Origin: Aphrophora alni
Lineage: Eukaryota; Arthropoda; Insecta; Hemiptera; Aphrophoridae
Direction of reading: 5' to 3'
Length of the DNA stretch: 64,000 nt
NCBI GenBank assembly: GCA_963513935.1
Contig: OY740766.1
Location: 340,001 to 404,000, forward strand
Shown: piece after piece, positions 1-14,800 of the stretch
Numbering within the stretch: position 1 is the first letter of the stretch
Layout of the letters: every line of letters starts with the position of its first letter
Program-made: the position numbers and the translations under genes
Notes under the pieces: model-generated
Databases searched by the model: none
Seen by the model: only the letters and a program-made list of their open reading frames with translations
What the model was told of the DNA's origin: nothing

Positions 1-1740
1 TTTCCATGTAGCCTATATGTATCAAAGACTCTAAAGCTAATTTCAGTTTTGTGTGTATGAGAACAGTAGTTATTTTATTTGTATAAACATGAATTAATTC
101 TATATATGGCTTTAAACTATTTTTAGATAATAAATCTTATGCTACAAACAGAATTGTTATATGGGTTTAGTTAGTTATAAAGGGGTTCAAGGCTATTCAG
201 CCTCTTGTCACTGTGAATTAATGGACCTTTTGTAACTAAAATATGGCTTTAAGATACACACGTTTTTATCTTTTAGGCGGTTGAAAAATTGATTTACTTA
301 ATTTTAATACCTAATGTGTAGCCGTTTTGTATTAGTGGCGTACACCATTAATCTAAGTAGTAATTAACATTCAAGTTTACAAAAATGATAAAATTAAAAC
401 AAATGAAACATTTACTCTTTAAAAATAAATAAGTAAAAGATTCCCAGCTTGTACAGATTTTAATTAAATTTTAAAATTGCTACAATTCTAAACCACTTTG
501 ACAAACTGGTTTGACAAAGCATTGAGTTGTGATTTACACCACTTCATTGAGTTGAACTTCAAAGTCCAAAGTCCTCAAAGGGTCATTGTAGCCTACACTT
601 TGGGTCCATTACCTAGATATACTTGGTGCAGTAGTAATGTTTCGTTATGAACCTGTTCATCGGTTTTAATATTGTATCTGTGTGATTGTTGTATTACGAA
701 GGGGAGTTGTTGCGGTAAAATATGACAAATGGAAGCAGCAAATTAGATAAGTTATGAAAGGAAACGGTGATGTTTTCAGATCGTTCTATTTTAAGAATGA
801 ACAATGAATAGACAATCGGCAAGACATTCAGAGCTTCTTGAATTGTTACTAATGCTAACAAAAACCGGTCATTGAGTTGAAGATACAAAATTAAAAATGA
901 TACGTGAGTTTGGAAAAAAAACTAGCGTCATTCAATGATATCGGCATTACAAACAAACATGTGAGGTCTGGGTACATTTCTAAAGCAGACATTTCATCTA
1001 TTCAAGATAACACCGACTAATAATTAAATGAATACAACCTTAAAGGAAGATAAAGGTGTTAAAAGGCAATTCATGAAATAGGCCCCTATGTTGTTGTTAT
1101 TTTTCTAGCTCTACGACAAGCCCATTTCATTATACTTCTTTTGTGTTAAATTTATAGCAAATAAAGGATTCATATAATTATAAAAAGACATGCTACAACT
1201 ACAAAATTCACATCGATGACGGCGTTTCAATGACAAAGGCGCTATCCTCAGTTGCCAACAACAGAATAGTAAATAATGTCGTTTTGTGATTGATTTGAAA
1301 CCGTAGGATTTGTTTTTTTTTTGAAATTAACGATTGATTATCGATTTTCAAAAGTATTTCTTGATACAGTTGTACCAGGATGAAACCAATACGTGTAATA
1401 TTATCTCTTTCTTATTGAATTTAATGGTCAAATTACATAAAAGACAAGATTTTGTTCAAGCGTCCAAACTATCGTTTTTTGAAAAAAAAATTATAAATTT
1501 TAGCTAATGATAATGATATGAAAAGGAGGAAAATTACTTTAAAGTAATGTCATTGAAAACAGAGAATAGTCATAATGATTTTCTGATTTGTAATAATGAT
1601 ACATTTAGGTTTCTTCAATATTTAGCGTTGTAAACATTGTCTACATCAATGAAATCATAATAAAAATATCTAAAATGATTCCACCAGATTTGTCATTCAT
1701 TACAACATAAAATGACAAAATTTTCTGCTATTTTTTCCTT
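1..1740. other. Non-coding AT-rich stretch
   Basis: No supported gene, RNA or repeat seen. It is either the first intron of the Tolloid gene or upstream intergenic DNA. Confidence 0.5.
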
Positions 1741-1830
1741 GTACTAGTGTTCATACTCGTGCTAGTGCTCATACTTGTTCCAGTTCTCATACTTTTGCTA
1801 GTACTCATACTTGTCCATGTGCTCATAATT
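1741..1830. repeat. 18-bp minisatellite, five copies
   Basis: Units start at 1741, 1759, 1777, 1795 and 1813, with consensus GTnCTAGTnCTCATACTT. The minus strand therefore reads as a Ser/Thr/Met repeat peptide, an artefact of the tandem repeat. Confidence 0.9.
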
Positions 1831-3628
1831 TTGATAAATAAAGGATTGTTATAAAAAAGATCATTGCTGCAATAATACATTTTTAAAAGCAAACTTATTT
1901 CCAAATGTTGTTCTTCAACAAACACAAACCTCATAATTTTAAAACATAAAATCAAATTAGTATAGCATAAAATACAAATCTGACAACAGAAAAATAATAG
2001 TCTAGTGATATTTCCTGTGAATAATTCGTGGAGCTGTATCAGCAAATTAGTTAGGGCTTCCTAAGGTACGGCTTTCACAAAGTATTGCCTAAGGCGATGT
2101 CTCTGAATCGAAAACATGCTTCAAGGAATTCTGAAGATGAGAGACTACCTAAGGATTTTCTTAGACGAGTATATCCTCAAGTGAATTTCACTACATGTCA
2201 TATTTGACAAATAATCAATATCTGTTTTTTTACAGCGTCAAATAATGGCGTTTGATTCTCTAGCTAAAATGGTAGTAAACTGAGTTATATACTTACAAAC
2301 ATATTCTATATTTCACTATAAGATAAATATAAATAAATTTTATAAGTATATTGTGGCTCTTGCCTTTGTCAACAAAAAAGATAAAGTACAGTAAGAGATA
2401 TCCAACAGGATATATTAATTTGTATACACAACAAATAAATTGATTAAATAATCGTAGATTCATACCTAATTGTTAAGACTATAAATCTATTTGTCACTCA
2501 TATCAATGACCTTTAAAGGTATTTTAAAATTACAAAATAAATAAAATTTTGAACTACCGACTCTTAAATCAATATTCCCGTTTGCATTAAAAAAGAAGTA
2601 AGCATAATTTTTTATAAATTGTTACCTTTAGGCAAATAACAATACTTTAACAATTCTCTTACAATTTGTAAACATAACTAAAAATTTGTATATTTGAATA
2701 ACTTGATTCTATGTTGTTCTATAATAATCTCTTTTGTTGGCAAGAAAAGCTAAAATTGATAATTATTTTTTAAATTCATCATCATATGATATCCCTAACA
2801 AATAATCACCAGTATTCACAATTCTGTTTTGTTTAATTCTAAATAAGATTTAATCTACCTATTTAAATGATATATATATATATTAAATAAATGTGTATAC
2901 AATTGTTTATATATTACAATAAATAATTAAGATGTAGAGTTACTTACTAGTATGTTGCCATCAGTATTTTGTAAAAAATGACTGTCCACTGTCCAATTGC
3001 TAACATTTAAAAACATTATTAAAAGTAGGAATATACCTGTTGAAAAACAAATATTTTGAATTTTATTAAAACGATCAATTCTTTTGTTTAAAGATTTATT
3101 CTGATTTTTTGGATATGTGGGAGTCAGATAAGTACAAATTGTAACTAAAATTGAACTCAGCCCTTCAAAAAACATAATTTCAATAAACTTATAAATCGGT
3201 AAATAAACTATTTTTATAACTTTAAGTTTATTTAAATTTCGAGATTTGTGAGGTATTGATACTTACAAACAAATACCACAGATGAATAGACCGACAGGAC
3301 AACAATATGAGGAAAATTGTTTAAATGAGTTCCTTCCTATTGAAGTACTTCACCACAATGTCGACATTTGAACTCTAACATTATACATTTCTTTGTAATA
3401 AATCTTGTTCATATTTTACTTTGCATTTATATAAAGGTAAGGTAATTACAATTTTCAATTCATACGAGGATGAGCATGGAAACGACAAAACATCTATATC
3501 TATTTTCCCCCCTTATTTTCATATTTAACAACATTCTTTGTTTATTTATTTTTAGTTGTTTAAATTACTCGTGAATACTTAAAATTCATTTTTTATTTCC
3601 AGTTTGAGTTTGATCAATAATTGCGTTA
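1831..3628. other. Non-coding stretch
   Basis: No supported gene. The part at 2050-2200 is less AT-rich and might be decayed coding sequence, but no family is recognised. Confidence 0.45.
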
Positions 3629-4082
3629 AATTTGATAAATACGCTTGGGTTAATTTTAACATTTTATGTAGTCTGACGACAAGAGTTCATTTTTACTTCG
3701 AACACTTGACTTCACAATTCAGAAAGACAATTACCAATACTGTTTAAATCTTTAATGATTTCTTTTAAGCAAAATTTGATTGAAACACGCTTGAGTTAAT
3801 TTTAACATTTTATGTAGTCTGACGACAAGAGTTCATTTTTATTTAGAACACTTGACTTCACAATTAATTCAGAAAGACATTTACCAATACTGTTTAAATC
3901 TTTAATGATTTCTTTTAAGCAAAATTTGATTGAAACACGCTTGGGTTAATTTTAACATTTATGTAGTCTGACGACAAGAGTTCATTTTTACTTCGAACAC
4001 TTGACTTCACAATTCAGAAAGACGTTTACCAATACTGTTTAAAATTTTAATGATTTATTTTAAGCAAAATTTGATTAAAATC
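3629..4082. repeat. Three-copy tandem repeat, unit about 148 bp
   Basis: Aligned anchors ACGCTTG at 3641, 3787 and 3937 give periods of 146 and 150 bp. Copies differ by a few substitutions and small indels (for example a 4-bp insertion in copy 2). Each contains GTAGTCTGACGACAAGAG. Confidence 0.93.
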
Positions 4083-7000
4083 GTTGGAACCCATTTATTC
4101 TAAATTAGGAAATTTTAGATATTTTTCTTCCAGAGAGTAAACCACAGTTTTCGGTTATCGCCTTCACAATAATTGCTTCACTCCATCTAATTTGGTCAAT
4201 ATTAGTTTCCAGGTTAGAAAGGATAATTAGGTTTTGATTGTTCACACATGTAGAATTGGTAACATTTTAAGTAGGTCAAACGAACATTTAATTAATTTTT
4301 ATTTGTATTAATTTAAGATATTTTGTATTTACATAATAAGCGGCACGTAGACTAATGTATAGCCAATAATATTTAAATCTAAAAAATATCGTACATTTAT
4401 TGTTTGGTATTTAATGAACCCATAAATAAATATCTCCGCATACTGACTTCATGGATATTTTTTATGGGAAACATAGGTAAAAACCAGGTTTATTTTGTCT
4501 TAACATTTCAGTTGCGTAATAACACGATTGCCAAATTCTCTCCAAGGGACATGTGGTCCAAGCTGTATGAATACTTCTATAGAATTAATCACACTCAGTT
4601 GCCATTATGTTTCGCCTGTTTTGAGATGCGTGCATGCATCCACAGCATCTCGATGGATAATCTTACCTTCAAGTAAGACGATTACATCTAGTTTTGGTTC
4701 TGTAACATGATATTACAGCTTATGTAATCCAACTTTTCACACGGTAAACACATTTAACCTATTTTATGTCTGCATTAGAAATTGATAGAGACACACAAAA
4801 AATACATTTTACTCCCTGCGTGCTTTCATTTTCTATAATTAACCCAGAACCTTTTACCCTTTTTTACGAAATATTGACGAAGTACATTAACAATTGTTGT
4901 TGTCTAGAGCTGAATATTCATTTCGGTCGTTATTGCCTTAACAAAAAAAGAGCATATAATAGGGACTTATAGCCCTCGAATACCTTAATAGCTTCAAGGT
5001 AGGAATATTGCGATTTAATCGAAGATTAGATGACAAATACTGTAGATCCAGTTAGAAGACTGCAAGATTGGGAGCCCCTGAGAAGTAGTTCAGTAACTAA
5101 CTAGCCGCTTAACGAGTAAAGATTGTAAGAAATTACCTACTCCGATCTGTCTTTAGGCTGTGCAACAATCCTAATCAAAGAAATAATTTTAATTTAGCGC
5201 CAATTTACTTAAGTTTGGTATACAATCTTAGTTTGTACGCATCGTTTGACAGTACGCTAACCTGAGAAGTCGGTCGACAAATTAAAAATTGGTGCACCAG
5301 GTGCAATGGTTTTCTTGAATATCTTTTTACCTATAGTTCCAATAACGTTCCACCCTAGTTAATTTTATGTAGATTTCAAATCTGTATTCAATCATGGCCA
5401 AACGTATTTCTGCAATAACAAAAATGTTTGCCTATACAAAAAATAAGCATATTTTGTTTAAAATATACAAAAAATAAACAATTTAATGAGTATTCCGAAT
5501 TTTAGTTGTATTTATCAAATTTACTATGTAAACTGATTTTCATTGTTACTATTCGTTAAGTTCCATTGGAAATGTTTTTCTCAGATTTTTAAAATGGTTG
5601 ACAATGTTTTCTTCTTATCTAGGCCTTACTATTGTATTGCAATTCTACTTGCGTGATGAAATACATGATAACATAAGAACACAATCAAAAATATTATAAC
5701 AGTAAACTTGCAAGATTATGTAAATTGACTGATGATATACTAAACACTATTAAAATGTTAAATTTAATATTTAAACTCTTTCGAAATCTAACGACTTACC
5801 TACATCTTATTTTCCTAATATAACGCTGTGAAAATTTGAACTTTCAGAAATTTATCTAAAATGTAAAAAGTATTTTTACCAAAGGGGAATAGATCAGGGT
5901 TTAACATAGATATGACTTTATATTAGAGAGCTCTTCCTTCAATAACCTTTTGATGCTATACCTATGGGTTCTATTATTGGTGGATAGTTACAGGAAAATG
6001 TGCACAATAACTTATACTGCAAAAAACATCGTCCGTTCAGAAATGAGCTAAGTCGTCAATAAATGAAATAGTATTAAGGGAGTTAATATATGTAATAATT
6101 CGAAATGAACAATTAATTATACACAAAATGTAATATTCTTTAAGAACTAATGTTTTCATTTATAGAATTAAATATAAAAAATAGATTAACATTCTTACAG
6201 TGAATAATTTACTTCTACCTGAATAAATTTAGTTTGTTCACGGCCTATCGACACTCGAACTATGTTGAAAGTAAGTTACATAAAATTAAATAGAAAAACC
6301 TTGCCAGTTGTCATTAATAAATTTATGTACTGTAGTACTTAAACTCTTTATTTCTTTTTTCTAATATATATTTCGTTGTTTAAGAATGTTTGTTCTGTTA
6401 TCAAAAATATGAAGACTATAACAAATATACATATTTGCTATTAAAAACTGAATAATATGTATTTCTTCCATTTAGCTGGTTAATGTAGTTCAAATGGATT
6501 GTATTGTTGTTTTAATGAATCGGTTGTCCATTAATTTGTAAAGTTAGTTGCTATAGTAACGAATTATGAGATGGTTTGAACAGCTTGTTTGTAAAACTGG
6601 TTTAAAGTTATGGATTGTTCATAGTATTGATACAGTTATTCCGACACTTGCCATCATTTGTCTATGTACAAATTAATACATGAAATTTCGAAAGTATGGA
6701 TAATTCTCGTTATCAAGTAAGTCAGTGTGAAGTTCTCTATACTTATAATTTTGTAATCACGTTGGTATATAGTTATTTTGGTGGCTTAGGTGTTGATTTA
6801 GCCCTTAATTCCTTTGCCCCTTTAGTTTTAGCGGTTTCGCCATTCCGGTTAAGGATTTTAGTGTTCGTTTTCAAAATATTACTTGGCTACTAGGCGATGT
6901 GGACCCATTTCATGTTTATTATGTACTTGACTTTTTAACTTGATAACAAGAATGGATCAATAATCTTGAAACGTTATGTATTGTATATATACAATTAATG

Positions 7001-8224
7001 ACAAATGTCCCTAAAAATGTAGTGTATTACACAGTTACGCTTAATTCGAAATTTTTAATCAGATCTAAAATAAAAATCTGCAAAAATTCGCGATAGATGG
7101 TATAATAGCTTTCAAGATACATTTTTATTCATATTTCTATTTCAACCTTCCGCTCCAAAAGACAAAAATAAGTATGTAGCATAAAGTAAGGCTTTTCTAG
7201 ACATGTTGGTGTTTTGTAATATACATTCATATCACCAAGCGGGACAAAATTAGTTATTAAAGGATCAAATTAAGATGTCAAACACACAGAACCACCGTTA
7301 ATTTGAAGTTATCCTACAATTTATTTCATATCATATTAAAGGAATTGTAAAACCTAGGATACTTGCATGATTTGCCACATATCCAACAGGATATATACCA
7401 CCTAGAGATATTGGATTTTATGATTTTATCGGTTTTATTTCTTTATTACAAATCTCTTATTTTTATCGTAGATCAACAAAGTACGCAGAATTTAAATCTG
7501 CATCAAATGAGATTTAAAGGACCTCAATATATTATTAAATAACAATTTTAACAAAATCAGTCCAACATTTCTAAATAATATTAAAAGCAATCAGGTTACT
7601 ACCAAAAACCTTTTTTTGAAATTTGAATATTGTTCTAGCCTCTAAGAACACAAACTGAACGTTTTAACTAATATTTCCCTAAATATGTTTGACGAGAGAT
7701 ATCAGTTGACGAAAATGATCTTTGGGCATCTATAAAAGGTTCTAGAGACCAAGTACCTAGGCCAATTAAATAAATTTATCTTACAAGTCCATATTATATA
7801 AAGTCCCAAATCAGGGATAATAGGAAGAGAAAAAATTTGTATTAAATCTAAACAGTATTTTAATGGATAGATTCATCAACCTTGCCTGTACCTTGTGCAA
7901 TCTGGAAATTAATTCGTTAGTCTAGCTGGACTTGTTAATTGGCAAATAAATATATTATAAATTTGTATTCTATATTTATCCATGTTAATACTAAGCCTAA
8001 AAACGATGGTTTATAATTCAGATAAGACATTATAGATTCAATCCAAATTTTGTTGGGATCTTATGTAAATGAAATATTCTATAACATTTTTCTCAGTATT
8101 TGGGTGGATATTTGTTTAAAATTTAAATACAGTATGAAATTGTTGTTCAATGTAATTTATATGTACACTATAATTCAGGATACTGTCGTAATAATTGATA
8201 AATATGTAAAATTACGCTTCAAAA
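4083..8224. other. Non-coding stretch with an unexplained block at 4510-4710
   Basis: Short frames at 4404-4710 fall in a GC-richer block whose minus strand can be read nearly through for about 65 codons with one stop; no family recognised. Otherwise plain AT-rich DNA. Confidence 0.45.
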
Positions 8225-8555
8225 CAGTTTAGTAATTCTCTATAATACAGGAGAGCTTTGCTCGCGGCCTCTTTAGTTTTGGGGAACAAGAAAACAATCC
8301 AGAACGGAAATTAGGTTGTTACAATTACCTTGTAAGTTATACATTCACCTCAGATATCCTTTAGTTTCCAGCAAAAGCAGACAGTTTAGTAATTCTCTAT
8401 AATACAGGAGAGCTTTGCTCGCGGCCTCTTTAGTTTTGGGGAACAAGAAAACAATCCAGAACGGAAATTAGGTTGTTACAAATTACCTTTTAAGTTATAC
8501 ATTCACCTCAGATATCCTTTAGTTTCCAGCAAAAGCAGACAGTTTAGTAATTCTC
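8225..8555. repeat. Recent tandem duplication, unit 157/158 bp plus partial third
   Basis: Copies at 8225-8381 and 8382-8539 are nearly identical (a 1-bp insertion and a GTAA/TTAA-type change), followed by 16 bp of a third copy. The unit is GC-richer than its surroundings. Confidence 0.95.
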
Positions 8556-11500
8556 AAAAATATCATGTTCAAAACAGCAAAATAAATTTCGTAATGTAAT
8601 TTTGTTTTCTAAATCTAACGATTCTGATATATTTGACACATACAAATTTTTAATTGTCAGCATTTTGATATATAGTTGTATAAAATTAAAATAGTTTGTT
8701 TAACACAGACAGACAAACGTCAAACGAAAAAGACAAAAGTCCGGTTGTTTTTATTACATTACAAACTGCACAATGTTGGTAAAATGATGGTATGAGCCTT
8801 ACCTTGTTTTTAGCTCAGATTAGTTCTTGAAATGGCTACCATTTACTTTTTGGCAGAAATAGGTTCTGGACTCAAAAGCTTGTTGTACATTTCGTAACAT
8901 TTCCGGTCTAATTAATAACGTAAAATTCACAATTCAATTGGTCGCTATGTTGGGTAGGATAAACTTAGAGACCTCTAGTTTACGCCATTATTCTTATTTT
9001 TAAAGGCCTTTAAAATGAGGTATCACTCAATAGGGGTTGCTATTTAAAATTATTAACTTACCCCCAATCTACCCCATTTTGTTGGTAAGGGTTGAAAATT
9101 TTGATACTTCAAAAAACTCCTCCTTTGGTTATCTAAACTTTCCCCAAAGCAAATCTGTCTATTTCCATTAAAGAAATAAGAGGGGGTGGGACTTTTTGGA
9201 CACATGGTATAATAACTGTATCACATTAAAAAAAAGTAATAAAAGAAATCCATCGATATATTTATACAATTGTTTCTTATATAATAATTCATCTTTAAAA
9301 AAAAATTAGATTCAATTTATAACGTCTTAAATTAGTAATAACCAATCCTTTTTAAGGTATTCTTTATAGAATTGTGAAATCCTCCCTTCCTCCACCGACA
9401 TGACTTGTTTTTATAAAACCAAATAACTCTGCAGTTTTAGCATAAATAATTTTAAAATTTCAAAACAATGCACACATATCAAATTATGCTAAGACAAAAA
9501 TAAAAACTTCACAAATCTAAAATTAAAAGTTAACCAATGAAAACAATCCAGTTTTTAAACTGGTAAAATTTATATGAAGGACATTTATATGTTTTATAAG
9601 ATTATTTATTATTTTGACTAATATTTCCCCTTAACTTTTAACTCATACCAAGTTATTTCAACATAAAGCGGTCAAGTTAACAACACATTGGTATTTAGAC
9701 CTAAGACACACTGTTATTAAATATATAATCTATGATTAATTCGGGTTCATAAACGTGTTAATGACCTGTGACTCAGTTCTGGATCAGCGAATGTTTCTAC
9801 GTTCTACATCTGCTGTTACAATAGGCCTGTTCTAAGAGGTTTTTATTTGTATTTAATTAAACAGATTTATAGATTTTATTGATCCACAGGATGTTTTAAT
9901 ACCATTTGTGTAACCTATGAAAGTATAGATTATACTTCGAAATGAATAATTAGTTTAACAGAAAACTGTTGTGAGGAAACTGCACTCTAAATAATAATAG
10001 TTACTCGTTTTATAGTTCACCGGTATATTATTTTAATTACCATGGTTTATTATTTTACTAACGAAATTAATTTGGTAATTGTAAATATATGTATTATCCT
10101 TAAAAATATTAAAAAATACAAATGTACTTTATTTGATAAGAAATCTAAAGCAAATATTTTTTAATTCGGTTTATATATTTATTTTTGTTCGTTTGATAAA
10201 GGTTAAAAATAAACCGATTTATGAAATACATTATTTTTCTTTATTATACAAATAATTTTAATAAAAATGTACATATTTTTTATGTAAGCAAGCCTTCGTA
10301 ATTTATTTCAAATTTATTTCAATTTTACTTTCTTAATAGCCCATGGATTGGACATTATTGTTAATCATAAAAATCTGTGTAAATTTTATAATTTTATTTT
10401 GAAACCCAGTTGTATTATGTGTAGCTTAAAAATGTGAAATTAATTTTGTTCGCATAACATTTTTTATTATCAAAATTAAGAGTATTATTGTTGAAAAAAA
10501 AACTGTATACAAGCCACATAACCAAAGGAACAAAACTATCAGGAATAATCCTTCCGCTAGCCGAAATTTTATTTGTATTTCAGTAAAATTTGATATTCTG
10601 TGTATACGTTAGTTATTTAAAAATATCAACACAATTGCTATTTGAAACGATTTTTCGAGAGTTTATTCGATTCTATCTATCTAAGGATCACGATATCATG
10701 TCATGTCAACTTATCGCCTCCATGGTGAGATTCATAAGGCAAAGTATGTCACGATAACAAGCCAGAACGTGTAGTGTTTAAATGGTTACACGAAAAAATA
10801 TTACTTTTTTTATTTTGCAACTTTTTCAAGGTTAGTGCAACATGACGCAGCACTGAAGTTTTATATTTAATTATTTTTATCAGTTGTCTCGATTTCAATA
10901 AAAATCTGTCAGAGGTTATCTTTCCAATTAGGTCAAAGTTATGCTATATATAGATATTTAACCTCTCAAATACCTATATATCTTTATAGAGAAAATGTTG
11001 GTATATTTTATAAGTATATCCATAAGCATATTTTATTTAAATTATTTACCTATAGATAAAAAAATTGTATTTAATTTTTATTTACAGGAACTAATCGGCT
11101 GTATTAGAACATGAGGTTGTTAAAGGTCACACTAGGAAAAAAGTATTTGTTACACATTAGTTAGATTGAAATTGTTGACTATGTGCATGTATTGTTTACC
11201 AACGTAATTCACAAGTAAACAGAAGACAGTTGATTTAGTATGATGTTCAATAACCCCCCCCCCCCCACCCGCAACAACTGCATGCTAGTTATGTAGCTGT
11301 ACTAGTTTTAGTATGTTAGCAGAAAAATATTCTTAATCTTGAAATCTAAGATTTTATTTATCTCTTCATTAGCGTGAAGATTGATTCCATGAAGAAGTTT
11401 AGGATAGGTGAATGGGGAGCAAAGAATAAGAAATCTGATATGGAGATAAGGCAGAATGTGGTAAAATCTGTGAGACTAAATTTCAATTATTTCAAGTGTC

Positions 11501-11556
11501 GCTCATGCAAGTGCATATTTCTGTTTAAACTTTGTGTATTTTTAGTATCACAGGGT
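8556..11556. other. Non-coding stretch
   Basis: Nothing recognisable beyond homopolymer runs (poly-C near 11255). Confidence 0.5.
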
Positions 11557-11800
11557 TTACATCGCTTTAGTAATGACTATTGATAGTGTGCTGTCCTTCA
11601 AAATAATCAAAGTAAAATGGATATATGGCACACAAAAAAGCGTTTTAGCATTCATTACTTTGCCAGCTGATCGTTCGGTCTTGAATTTCTTTCTTGGGTA
11701 GACTTCATCCTTTGCTGTTATGTATTCCTTCTCACGAAAATGGAGCACAAATCCAGTCTTTAAAACATTCTTAATTAAATGAAGATATTTAACTTACATT
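11557..11800 (-). pseudogene. Mariner-like transposase fragment
   Basis: The minus-strand frame contains KKFKTERSAGKVM, matching the mariner block (P)KKFKTQ-SAGKVM that lies between the second and third catalytic Asp. Upstream residues GFVLHFREKEYITAKDEVYP fit the decayed preceding block. After KVM the frame is disturbed, with remnants like LIILKDSTLSI where mariners have a -GSTIN- motif. No other parts or terminal repeats found. Confidence 0.5.
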
Positions 11801-14800
11801 TAATATCCACGTTTATTTGTAGTTGTTGGTAAGCTGTCTTGAACATGATTTCTATCATTCAATTTGTTGTGATTTAATTATAGAACAATCTGTAGCAACA
11901 CTCACATTAAAGGTTTTAATGATTTCTCCTTCTCTATTTCTTTCAATGCGAGATAGCAGAGATGGATTTGAAACGTCAATTCAACTGGTACGTTGTATCC
12001 ACACCAGTAACATTTGTTCCACAACTTTTGATCTGATCAAGATTGAATCAAACAACTCTTACCGTGTTTCTTAAGTATATCTTCTTCAATCAATTACTGA
12101 ATTCTGTTCTTCAAAGTACATTTTTCAGAAGAACTTGTGTGTCATGAAGGTTGTATATTCTGAAGTAAATATTAGTTCAACCTGTGTGACAAGGGTGCAA
12201 ATAAATAACTTTGAAAGTATTGATTCATATTAAGATGCATTATACTTTCTCACAATAAAAGTTATATGGTGGGTCAATAAATCGACTGTCGCCTTTAGTA
12301 CTCAAATTTTGTATGTGGCATTATTTAGACTCTATCTCAGGAGTTTTTTCATTGTTCGATAAGTTAAATTTGGAGCTACCCATAAGAAAAAAAGACATCA
12401 AATTACGGTATTCTAAAAATCGGATCTACGATTTTGATCAAATTTAGCTCATTTTTAGTCTTTACGGACCAAAACAAAATGTTTTGATCTCCATGTTTTC
12501 TTATCGGATCGTGAGTCATCATTAAAAAAACAATCGGTCATGAAACTTTTATAAAATACCTAACTTCGTGTAATTGTAAGAACATGTGAAGATTAATTAC
12601 ACAAAACTATGTTGTACAATCGCAAGAGTTCAGGATTTATTTTTTTAAAACCAATAAAGAACCATAACAAGCTGTCAATAAAAGCTACATTTTAATAAAT
12701 ATGATTTACGTTTAAGAATGTTTTTGACACAGGTAAAGCAAGGCTAGGCTGTTATTTTAAATACGTAATTTTTACCCCTTTCTTCTCTACTTATTGATAT
12801 ACCGTCTTATATTTGCTAATTTCTTGAATAATCTCGTAAATTATCAGAAGGCCTTAAGACTAAACCAAAACAAAATTCAAAAGGTTGCAAATTGATATTT
12901 CAACTAAATTGAGTAAAGTAATATCGCGTGTTCAGCCGGGTTATAAACTTCATGGCGGCATGGACATGGAAATTGCACATTGTATGAATGAGATTGACTT
13001 TCAAAGAAAACTCATGCGTCATAACATGAATGGTGAATATCGATTGTCTAAAGTTACAATAACTTGAAAATAAAGACAGATGTGATGAGTTCCTAAAGTC
13101 GACAGATACAATGTTTGATTTTTACGCAACTACATTTCAGACTATTTTACAGGAGTAATGTCAGCGGACAAGAAATTTAATCTCTAAGATCCCACGCTTT
13201 ATTTATATTGATCAGTATCCGACAAGTCTTAAAAAAAATGTAAAAAATGAACAATAGCCTTGAGAAATGTCTAATGTATAATTAATTTCTCATAATCGGT
13301 ATTGATCTAAGTTCTGTTGTTATTTACCGAAATCAATGTAATAAACCATTACAATTATAAGAACAAAAATTTAGATTTTTTTTTATCCCTGGGATACGAA
13401 GTTCGGCGAATTGTAGCGCATCACGGCAACTGCATATTGTAACGATAAACTAATTTAGTTTCCATCTTTTTTTCTGTCTGGGATAACAGATAGGTACAGG
13501 CTTTTCTTACAGTTTTATAATTCTAAATTGAGGCGCGGTCAAAGACAATTTTGGTTTAATCTTTTGTAAATTGTGTTTTTGTTTGGTTGTTAATATGCAC
13601 CTTAAGTTCTATTTTGTTAGATTAGTATTTTGTAGAAACCAATTTTGTAACACCGTAATTAAGTTTTCCCAAGTCGAAGCAAAGCTAAAATGGTTTCTAT
13701 CATATTTCGACACAGAAACACTTGGAGTTTCTGAGTAAATGTATTTTACACTTTGAAAAATACGCGTTAATTATCACTTAGTTTAATCAATCTAAATGTA
13801 ATTTTTAAAAATTGTTAATAGATAAGATCACAGTCGATAGGGGATAGTAGCGCCAAAAGAAAACATCGAAATGTTTGAATCTTAAAAGTTTTGATATTAC
13901 TTAAAATGGCCGATAAAAAATATGTGTTTCTTTTATATGTAAAATGAGTTTTCTAAAGTTGCTTTAAATGGTTTAGATGAACCAGAAAACAGTGGATACA
14001 CAGTTTCAACAAAACCACTTATAAAATAGCAGAAGACAAGGTTTAATAAATATTTTGATTTTTCAGTTTATAACAGATATTGTAAAATTCCTTTCTACCT
14101 TACAAATACACTTCTTGTAAGCTCTATATTTTGAAATCTCATTTTCTAAATAAATGTGCTTGTGATTAAAAAAAAAAAATACCTTATTTGAGTATTTTAC
14201 CGCTGTACAAAATAGTTTTATTAGTTTATGAGGTACATGAATATTAAACTGTCAAAACTACCTTAAGTAAAGTTATAGAAATTTAAAATAATAATAACAA
14301 TTTGAGTTAATTGTTCAAAAGTTTAATTTTCTACTTCAACCTACTGAATATATATTAAAATTAAAAGCAACATGTGTTTTTTGCATAATTATATGCTTAT
14401 AATATTATATTTACGTGTAACATAGTTTATTTCTGAAGATGGAGGAACACCAAAACACATAAAAATCTAAGTAAAGCTAAGAGAGTCGGAGAGCCTACTA
14501 CTCTAATCTCAATTCAGCTACATTGTACCTCTTATAAAACTACAATATATCAACCAGATGACGTCGACGGTACATCTTAAACAATAAACCCAAGATAGTT
14601 TATGCATTATGCATTACTTAGCATTTGTGAATATTTCCTCACTATTTATGGCAGTGTTCAAGTTATTAGGTAGTTTATCTGGACTGACAGATGACATTCA
14701 TGGAAATAGAACTGACCCTCTGCTCATATGTAAATTGTATACACTGTTATAAATAACTAGAATTAACATTCTTCTAAGAAGTGGGGATTGTTACTTATCT

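Noticed and set aside
1728..2045. 105-codon frame with a Ser/Thr/Met repeat end
   Set aside because: The repeat part is the 18-bp minisatellite, and the rest has no family resemblance.
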